A stretch of DNA of 34,341 nucleotides from Acidobacteriota bacterium. GTDB lineage: Bacteria; Acidobacteriota; Vicinamibacteria; Vicinamibacterales; CAVVIG01. Both the position numbers and the translations under genes were made by a program. Location of the stretch: the NCBI GenBank assembly GCA_025358945.1, contig JANYHS010000099.1, positions 1-34,341 of the forward strand. The letters are read 5' to 3'. Shown in pieces: positions 29,359-34,341 of the stretch; the stretch's first letter is position 1, and every line of letters begins with the position of its first letter. The notes under the pieces were generated by a model. That model did not search any database and was not told the DNA's origin. It worked only from the letters and a program-made list of their open reading frames with translations.

Positions 29359-29811
29359 TTAAACCTCTCCTACTTCAAATCGATCGTCGTCCTGATCGTC
29401 CGGCTCGCCGGCCGGACGGCCTTCACCCGGTTGCCGCTGCGGTGGGAGGCCACGCTTCACGCGCCGGCGCTCCGAGTTGGTCCGCCGCCGCGTCTGCACG
29501 GTGTCGACGACTTTCTTCGCTTCGTCCACGCGGACGATCATCTGCCGGATGACGATGTCCATCACCTTCAGCCGGCGATCCAGTTCCTTCATCAACTCGC
29601 CGCTGCCGTTGATCGTCTGGAGGACGTAGTAGCCCTCCTTGTGGCGGGCGATCTCATAGGCGAGACGCTTGCGTCCCCAGTTGTCGGTGCTGGCGATCGT
29701 CCCGCTCAACCGGGTGACCACTTCTTCGACCTTCGCCTGGAGTTCGGCGACCTGTTGTTCGGTCGTGTCCGGGGGGAGGATGTAGACGAGTTCGTACTGT
29801 CGATCTGACAT
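29359..29811 (-). CDS. rpsF: 30S ribosomal protein S6
   Basis: Partner of S18 on the platform of the small subunit. 150 residues from the ATG at 29811, preceded by TTAGGAG; the longer frame upstream has no ribosome site. Ferredoxin-like domain: QYELVYILPPDTTEQQVAEL, WGRKRLAYEIARHKEGYYVL, then ELMKELDRRLKVMDIVIRQM. The C-terminal extension (about 105-150) is charged and disordered-looking, ending DDQDDDRFEVGEV. The 96 bases ahead of it are packed with hairpins. Confidence 0.95.
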   Translation of the reverse strand: MSDRQYELVYILPPDTTEQQVAELQAKVEEVVTRLSGTIASTDNWGRKRLAYEIARHKEGYYVLQTINGSGELMKELDRRLKVMDIVIRQMIVRVDEAKKVVDTVQTRRRTNSERRRVKRGLPPQRQPGEGRPAGEPDDQDDDRFEVGEV

Positions 29812-29907
29812 TGCTGCTCCTAAGGACGCTTCGCACCGCGAAGCGGCCACCAGCATGGTGGCAAGGGTGCCCTTCGACTTGCCGCGGATACTGCGGCTCG
29901 CTCAGAG
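29812..29907 (-). promoter_or_regulatory. Hairpin cluster before rpsF, candidate S6:S18 leader
   Basis: Four possible hairpins lie side by side: CGCTTCGC/GCGAAGCG (29827-29845, 8 bp, perfect), GCCACCA/TGGTGGC (29846-29862, 7 bp, perfect), AAGG/CCTT (about 29863-29874), and GCCGC/GCGGC (29881-29895). Many bacteria have an rpsF leader bound by the S6:S18 complex through a CCG-containing bulge; a CCG does occur at the junction of the first two hairpins. The match to that motif is not demonstrated. An alternative is the 3' end of the pth message. Confidence 0.4.
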
Positions 29908-30486
29908 CTATTCGGTTGTCGCCGGATCGCCGCCGTTGAATGCGTTCATCACCGCCTCGATCCCCGACGCGATGAACATCTCCGCCGCATCAGCCGCGCG
30001 CGCCGTCATGCGCGCGACCTCCGCACCTTCATCTTTCTCGAACCGCGAGAGCACGTGATCCGCAAGATTGCGCTGATCCCCGCCCCGCCCGACGCCGACC
30101 CGCACCCGCGAAAACTCGTCGCCGAGGTGCGCGATGATCGACTTCAACCCGTTGTGGCCGCCGGCCGATCCGCGGGTCCGCGCCCGCAGCCTGCCGAGCG
30201 GCAAATGAACTTCGTCGACCACGATCAGCAGGTCGGCGACGTCGATCTTGAAATATCGCGAGAGCTCGCCCACCGCCTGGCCGCTGAGGTTCATGAACGT
30301 CAGCGGCTTCACCAGCAGAACGGCTTCGTCCGCCCGCCGCCATTTCGCGACCAGCGCCTCCGCCGGCGCCGACTCGAAGCTCACTGACGCGCGGCGCGCC
30401 AGCTCGTCGACGACATCGAAGCCGACGTTGTGCCGTGTGCCCTTGTACTGCGGGCCCGGGTTGCCGAGCCCGACAATGGCCTTCAC
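29908..30486 (-). CDS. pth: Peptidyl-tRNA hydrolase
   Basis: Recycles peptidyl-tRNA released during translation. 192 residues from a GTG start. GLGNPGPQYKGTRHNVGFDV carries the substrate Asn and catalytic His; KPLTFMNLSGQAV, LLIVVDEVHLPLGRLR with the conserved Asp, and GSAGGHNGLKSIIAHLGDEF, then RVRVGVGRG, complete the family pattern. It begins 8 bases after rplY, the usual rplY-pth pairing. Confidence 0.96.
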   Translation of the reverse strand: MKAIVGLGNPGPQYKGTRHNVGFDVVDELARRASVSFESAPAEALVAKWRRADEAVLLVKPLTFMNLSGQAVGELSRYFKIDVADLLIVVDEVHLPLGRLRARTRGSAGGHNGLKSIIAHLGDEFSRVRVGVGRGGDQRNLADHVLSRFEKDEGAEVARMTARAADAAEMFIASGIEAVMNAFNGGDPATTE

Positions 30487-30494
30487 CTCGCCCG

Positions 30495-31196
30495 TTACTT
30501 CTTCTTGTCGTCTTTCTTCTTGTCGTCCTTCTTGTCGCTGTCTTCCTCGTCCTTCTTGCCCTTCTTCAACACTTCGGGCTCGGCGGGCGTGGCGGTGGCA
30601 GCGGCAGCCGCGTCAGCCGGCGCCGCGACTTCCACGGCCTTCGGCATGATCACGTGAACGAGCATGAGGTCGAGATCGCTGACCGGCTTCCACTTCGCGT
30701 TGGTCGCGATGTCGCGCACGCGGATGCCCTGGTGCAGCATCAGTTCGGTCACGTCGACGTCGATGTGCTCGGGGATGTCGGCCGGCAGCACTTCGATGAC
30801 CACTTCGCGGCGGATGAACTCGAGGATGCCGCCCTGCTGCTTCACGCCCTTCGGCTCGCCGTGGACGATGACCGGGATCGTCACCTGGAGGAGCTTGTCC
30901 ATCGCGATGCGCAGGAAGTCGACGTGGAGAACCTCGTGGGTGATCGGGTCGAGCAGGAAATCCTTCACGAGAACGCGGTTGTCGCCGGCGCCCGCGAGCT
31001 TCAACGAGATCAGCGTGTTCTGCCCCGACTCCGAGTGCAGGATCTTCAGCAGATCTTTCGGCTTGACCGCGATCGCCGTCGCTTCCGTGCCGCCGCCGCC
31101 GTACAGCACGCCGGGGACGTGGCCGCCGCGGCGCGTACGCCGGGCTTCATTTTTTCCGAACGTGTCACGCGCCTGCGCTTCGAGTATCGCTTCCAT
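30495..31196 (-). CDS. rplY: 50S ribosomal protein L25, general stress (Ctc) form
   Basis: Binds 5S rRNA. 233 residues, so this is the two-domain TL5/Ctc form rather than the short E. coli L25. 5S-binding domain: RDTFGKNEARRTRRGGHVPG, VLYGGG, then DFLLDPITHEVLHVDFLRI. The C-terminal domain (about 100-195) has VPVIVHGEPKGVKQQGG-like text (IPVIVHGEPKGVKQQGG) and LPADIPEHIDVDVTEL. It ends with an Ala/Pro stretch and a strongly charged tail (KKGKKDEEDSDKKDD onward). AGAGGA precedes the ATG. Fifteen bases after prs. Confidence 0.95.
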   Translation of the reverse strand: MEAILEAQARDTFGKNEARRTRRGGHVPGVLYGGGGTEATAIAVKPKDLLKILHSESGQNTLISLKLAGAGDNRVLVKDFLLDPITHEVLHVDFLRIAMDKLLQVTIPVIVHGEPKGVKQQGGILEFIRREVVIEVLPADIPEHIDVDVTELMLHQGIRVRDIATNAKWKPVSDLDLMLVHVIMPKAVEVAAPADAAAAATATPAEPEVLKKGKKDEEDSDKKDDKKKDDKKK

Positions 31197-31211
31197 AAAT
31201 TCCTCTAATTC

Positions 31212-32162
31212 CTACACAAACAACGAGGACACCGATGTCTCCTCGTGAATCGACTTAATCGCTTGTCCGAGCAGCCGCGCCACCGACAGCACGACGACCT
31301 TGCTGCACGCCGCACCCGCCGCCGACAGCGGAATCGTGTTGGTCACGATCAACTTGTCGATCGGCGACTTCTCGATCCGCTCGATGGCCGGCCCCGACAA
31401 CACGCCATGCACCGCGCAGGCGATGATTCGCGCCGCGCCGTTGGCCTTGAGCGCCGCAGCGCCCTTGGTGATCGTCCCCGCGGTGTCGATGATGTCGTCC
31501 TGCAGGATGCAGGTCCGCCCCTCGACATCGCCGATCACGTTCATCACTTCCGCCGTCCCGTCGTCGCTGCGCCGCTTGTCGATGACGGCGAGCTCGGCGT
31601 CCAGCCGCTTCGCGTAGGCGCGCGCGCGTTCGGCGCCGCCCGCGTCCGGCGAGACCATCGTCAGCTTCGGATAATCGAGACGCGCGAGGTAGTCGATGAT
31701 CACCGGCGCGGCGAACAGATGGTCGACCGGAATGTCAAAGAACCCCTGGATCTGCGCCTTGTGCAGGTCCATCGTCAGCACGCGGTTGGTGCCCGCGGCG
31801 CTGAGCACGTTGGCCACCAGCTTGGCCGAAATCGGCACCCGCGGCTTATCCTTGCGATCCTGACGTGCGTAACCGTAATACGGCAGCACTGCGGTGATGC
31901 GCGACGCCGACGAGCGGCGGAACGCATCGATCATGATCATCAACTCCATCAGGTGCTCGTCGACCGGATTGCTGGTCGGCTGCACGATGAAGACGTCGGT
32001 CCCACGGATGTTCTCGTCGATCTGGAACGAGACCTCCGAGTCCGGAAACCGGCGCAAACGCGCCTGCCCAAGCCCCACGCCGAGAAACGCCGCAATTTCA
32101 CGCGACAGTTCCTGGTGCGCGCTGCCCGAGAACACTTTCAGTTCGCCAAACCCGGTCGCCAT
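31212..32162 (-). CDS. prs: Ribose-phosphate pyrophosphokinase (PRPP synthetase)
   Basis: Makes PRPP from ribose 5-phosphate and ATP for nucleotide, His and Trp synthesis. 316 residues from the ATG at 32162 (GGTGAT upstream); an ATG at 32177 would add five residues. ELKVFSGSAHQELSREIAAF, PTSNPVDEHLMELMIMIDAF, YYGYARQDRKDKPRVPISAK, TMDLHKAQIQGFFDIPVDHL, and the PRPP loop ILQDDIIDTAGTI are all typical of class I enzymes. It follows tRNA-Gln and leads into rplY, in an ispE-prs-rplY-pth arrangement. Confidence 0.96.
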   Translation of the reverse strand: MATGFGELKVFSGSAHQELSREIAAFLGVGLGQARLRRFPDSEVSFQIDENIRGTDVFIVQPTSNPVDEHLMELMIMIDAFRRSSASRITAVLPYYGYARQDRKDKPRVPISAKLVANVLSAAGTNRVLTMDLHKAQIQGFFDIPVDHLFAAPVIIDYLARLDYPKLTMVSPDAGGAERARAYAKRLDAELAVIDKRRSDDGTAEVMNVIGDVEGRTCILQDDIIDTAGTITKGAAALKANGAARIIACAVHGVLSGPAIERIEKSPIDKLIVTNTIPLSAAGAACSKVVVLSVARLLGQAIKSIHEETSVSSLFV

Positions 32163-32201
32163 GAAGGGATCACCCATCGGACTACAACAGCCCCCGCGAG
32201 G

Positions 32202-32276
32202 TGGCTGGGGCGGAAGGATTCGAACCTTCGAATACGGGATCCAAAGACCCGCGCCTTACCACTTGGCGACGCCCCA
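32202..32276 (-). tRNA. tRNA-Gln (anticodon TTG)
   Basis: Acceptor TGGGGCG/CGCCCCA; D arm GCCAAGTGGTAAGGC; anticodon loop CTTTGGA with anticodon TTG; T arm GAAGG/CCTTC around TTCGAAT; CCA encoded at 32202-32204. Odd: the last pair of the anticodon stem (positions 31 and 39) is T opposite T (CGGGT against TCCCG), where a T-A pair is normal. Lies between ispE and prs. Confidence 0.92.
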
Positions 32277-32354
32277 ATAAAAAGTTCCCGCGCCTGTCTC
32301 TGAATGAAAGTGCTGACTTCAGGAGTGGCCTAACGCACGCGGCGCAAAAGGGTA

Positions 32355-32384
32355 AGTTTATCCGATGGACTCAGGTTGCGGCAA
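32355..32384 (-). promoter_or_regulatory. Candidate promoter for tRNA-Gln and prs
   Basis: -35 TTGCCG (32379-32384), 18 bases, -10 TAAACT (32355-32360) on the minus strand, overlapping the end of ispE. The start would be about 70 bases before the tRNA. No second gene or other motif is seen in the rest of this 94-base gap. Confidence 0.4.
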
Positions 32385-33225
32385 GGGTCTGATAGCGTCG
32401 GCGGTTAAGTGTCCTGGTGAGCAGTGTCCTTCGGGAAGCCGACCCCAGACCGTTTGCGGCTCGCGCCGCGGCTAGACTCTGCGAAAACAGGCCGAAAACA
32501 GCTGACCCGCTGCCAGACATCGCCGCCTGAGACGCCCCGTTCCGCCGGAGTGCAGAAATGATACGACCCACGGCCGGGTGCTGTTTCACGACCGGCGCCT
32601 CCAGATCGTTAACCAGTTCACCGCGGGGGACGATCCCTGGGTCGGCGCGACGTGGCGCGGCCCGCTCAGGACTGCTGTCAAACCATCCGAATGCGTCCTT
32701 CGTACTGACCCCGAAATCCGGGAGGACCAGGACGACCCATGCCGCCGGCCCATCGATCAACGGGAACAGCAGGTCCCCGCGATCGAGGCCGAGCACCGTT
32801 CCGCCTTCGAGGAAGTACGGGACGTCGGCGCCGAGCGCCTTCGCAGATTCGCGCACGCGCGCGTCACTGACGCGCCACCGACGGGCGAGCGCGCGCAGCG
32901 TCGCCGCCGCATCGCTGCTGCCGCCGCCCAGCCCTGCCTGCATCGGAATCCGTTTCCGCAAATCGATGGCCACGTCACGCGGCGCGCCGCGGCGCCCGGC
33001 CGCGCGCCACATCCGCGCCGCCGCCAGCGCAATCAGATTCGTCCCGTCGACAGGGCACGCCGGATCGTCACATGTCAGCCGGAACGGACCGCGGATCGAG
33101 CGAATTGTCAGCGTGTCGTGCAGCGCGATCGACTGAAAGATCGTGCGCAGTTGGTGATATCCGTCGGCGCGCGTGCTCAGCACACGCAGCGACAGGTTAA
33201 TTTTTGCGAACGCCTGGACGCGCAT
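32371..33225 (-). CDS. ispE: 4-diphosphocytidyl-2-C-methyl-D-erythritol kinase (IspE)
   Basis: GHMP-family kinase for the fourth step of the MEP isoprenoid pathway, the step between the two activities of the ispDF fusion in this window. 284 residues from the ATG at 33225. MRVQAFAKINLSLRVL carries the catalytic Lys; ADGYHQLRTIFQSIAL; the ATP-binding loop PMQAGLGGGSSDAAATLRAL; and the C-terminal AAMSGSGSAVFGLF. The upstream extension of the frame is antiparallel to nothing useful and lacks family sequence. The start overlaps the end of the lipoprotein gene by 29 bases. Confidence 0.95.
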   Translation of the reverse strand: MRVQAFAKINLSLRVLSTRADGYHQLRTIFQSIALHDTLTIRSIRGPFRLTCDDPACPVDGTNLIALAAARMWRAAGRRGAPRDVAIDLRKRIPMQAGLGGGSSDAAATLRALARRWRVSDARVRESAKALGADVPYFLEGGTVLGLDRGDLLFPLIDGPAAWVVLVLPDFGVSTKDAFGWFDSSPERAAPRRADPGIVPRGELVNDLEAPVVKQHPAVGRIISALRRNGASQAAMSGSGSAVFGLFSQSLAAARAANGLGSASRRTLLTRTLNRRRYQTLAAT

Positions 33226-34012
33226 GGCGAAGCTCATCGAGGGTGATGGATTGGGCCGTCCGCGGCACCTGCACGCGGAAGACCTCGGCGTCGAGCGCAA
33301 TGTTGGTCTCGACCTGTGTGAGCGCAAGCGTCAGATCGAACGACGCGCTGCCGTCGCGCGGCACACTCGTGATCCGCAGCGTCCGCGGCAGCCCGTTCAG
33401 TTGATCGCGATAGTCCACGCGCCACGCGCGGTGGACGATGGCCGCCAGCTGCCACGCGGCGGCGTCTCGCCGCAGGTAGATCGCGTCGCCGTCCGCGTCT
33501 GTGATCGTCCGCCAGTCAGCGCCGAGCGCGCGCCCCTCCGGCTGGGACACGGCCGGCGTACAGCCGGTGAGCACCGCATGGAGATCGCTCGCGCTCAACG
33601 GCACGCCGGCCACCGCGTCGAGTACGTCAGCGGGACGGCCGTGCTCGAGGACGCGCTCGTCTCGCGGCAGGAACAGCGTGGCATCGTCGTTAGTGGCCAC
33701 AAAGATGAAAAAGGGCGCGCCGAACGGTGCGACCGCCTCGAGCCGAGCCGACGCCGGAGCTTCGACGCCCGCGGACAGACGCACGCGAAAACGCTGCCCC
33801 CCGACGTTGCCGCTGGCCGCAACCTCCGCCGTCAGCGTGCGAATGCCGCGGCAGACGCTCGTCGCCTGCGCAAACGCGTCCGCGGCATCTGTGGCTGGCG
33901 CGCCGGGGCCGGCCGGCAACTTCATCAGCGGGGCGCCGCAGGACGTGACCGCCAATGCGAGTAAGACCTCGCCACCACAGAGGGCACGGAGGACACAGGG
34001 GAAGAATCCCAT
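33197..34012 (-). CDS. Probable lipoprotein of unknown function
   Basis: 271 residues from the ATG at 34012. The N-terminus MGFFPCVLRALCGGEVLLAL and then AVTSC looks like a lipoprotein signal with lipobox VTSC, though the n-region is weakly charged. The mature part (CRGIRTLTAEVAASGNVGGQ, RFRVRLSAGVEAPASARLEA, APFGAPFFIFVATNDDATLF) resembles outer-membrane lipoproteins that carry a LolB-like or DUF4292-type fold. Odd: the first dozen codons lie inside phrase repeat N, so the signal peptide is partly made from repeat DNA. No ribosome site is visible and the start is uncertain. Lies between a TPR gene and ispE. Confidence 0.75.
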   Translation of the reverse strand: MGFFPCVLRALCGGEVLLALAVTSCGAPLMKLPAGPGAPATDAADAFAQATSVCRGIRTLTAEVAASGNVGGQRFRVRLSAGVEAPASARLEAVAPFGAPFFIFVATNDDATLFLPRDERVLEHGRPADVLDAVAGVPLSASDLHAVLTGCTPAVSQPEGRALGADWRTITDADGDAIYLRRDAAAWQLAAIVHRAWRVDYRDQLNGLPRTLRITSVPRDGSASFDLTLALTQVETNIALDAEVFRVQVPRTAQSITLDELRHARPGVRKN

Positions 34013-34056
34013 ACCAAAAGGATTTGATCTCCGCGTCCTCGCTGTCTCCCGTGGTG
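33972..34056. repeat. Phrase repeat N: CCACCACAGAGG arms between TPR and lipoprotein genes
   Basis: The left arm (33972-34000) reads CCACCACAGAGGGCACGGAG, GACACAGGG; the right arm (34030-34056) reads CTCCGCGTCCTCGCTGTCTC, CCGTGGTGG, an imperfect complement. The left arm is translated as the lipoprotein signal sequence; the right arm lies in the 50-base gap. Same design as repeats E and M with a different phrase. Confidence 0.75.
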
Positions 34057-34062
34057 GAGAAC

Positions 34063-34341
34063 TCACTTCTTCGTATTGAGCTTTTGCTTCGCGGCCTTGA
34101 TCTTCTTGTCGACGTCCGCCCTGTCGATCGAATCGCCGTCGCCGGCCAGCGCGCGCGTCCACGCCGTAATCGCTTCGTCCAAGCGCCCGAGCTTGAACAG
34201 CACCTGGCCGTAGTGCTCCTGAATCACCGAGTTCGTCTTCAGCTGATCGGCGGCGCTCCGCAGATTGGCCTCCGCGAGATCGAGCTTGTCTGCCTTGAAG
34301 TACGCCCAGCCGAGGCTGTCGAGGAACGACGCGTTTTCCGG
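34063..34341 (-). CDS. Tetratricopeptide repeat protein, 5' end outside window
   Basis: The last 92 codons of a longer gene. Two TPR units are visible: ASFLDSLGWAYFKADKLDLA then EANLRSAADQ, and IQEHYGQVLFKLGRLDEAIT then AWTRALAG, followed by a Lys-rich C-terminal helix (KKIKAAKQKLNTKK). SLGWAYFK is a common text in the last repeats of large TPR proteins of outer-membrane or secreted systems. Function unknown. The neighbouring lipoprotein starts 50 bases downstream, suggesting co-transcription. Confidence 0.85.
   Translation of the reverse strand, partial: PENASFLDSLGWAYFKADKLDLAEANLRSAADQLKTNSVIQEHYGQVLFKLGRLDEAITAWTRALAGDGDSIDRADVDKKIKAAKQKLNTKK

Overview
The window is a chromosomal stretch of housekeeping genes from a high-GC bacterium, most likely an Acidobacteriota member of the Vicinamibacteria type. 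This is inference from protein style, gene order and the intergenic repeats; no 16S rRNA gene is present. Every protein gene except one (a dienelactone-hydrolase-like gene at 25665-26357) is on the minus strand, so the window reads biologically from right to left. No gap between genes exceeds 200 bases. I see no transposase, prophage, CRISPR array or rRNA.

Right end (34341 down to 27086): the end of a TPR protein, a lipoprotein, ispE, tRNA-Gln(UUG), prs, rplY, pth, rpsF, rpsR, rplI, a terminator, then dnaB. Middle (26903 to 16085): a DUF433/DUF5615 toxin-antitoxin-like pair; the divergent dienelactone hydrolase; alr; radA with its terminator; a membrane PIN-TRAM protein; an ECF sigma factor with a tiny membrane anti-sigma candidate and an unknown membrane-anchored protein; a DUF5674 gene with a small partner; a secreted SdsA-type alkylsulfatase; and a PlsC-type acyltransferase. 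Left end (16005 to 1): a fused ispD-ispF gene, gltX, rlmB, then one long transcription/translation cluster behind a clear promoter: tRNA-Thr(UGU), tRNA-Tyr, tRNA-Gly(UCC), tRNA-Thr(GGU), tuf, rpmG, tRNA-Trp, secE, nusG, rplK, rplA, rplJ, rplL, rpoB and rpoC (cut by the window start). The tRNA-tuf order is that of the E. coli thrU-tyrU-glyT-thrT-tufB operon, here joined directly to the secE-nusG-rplKAJL-rpoBC block.

Three things stand out. (1) About fifteen short low-complexity elements, each built by repeating a 6-10 base phrase, often as two facing arms; the phrase differs at almost every site. They fill many of the intergenic gaps, and several have been absorbed in frame into genes: four in ispDF, one each in alr and the anti-sigma gene, and one forming a lipoprotein signal peptide. 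This is the best candidate here for an undescribed system. (2) EF-Tu lacks the RGITI switch I signature and carries a 5-residue insertion just before it. (3) RpoB carries an eight-cysteine, probably zinc-binding, insertion near its N-terminus.
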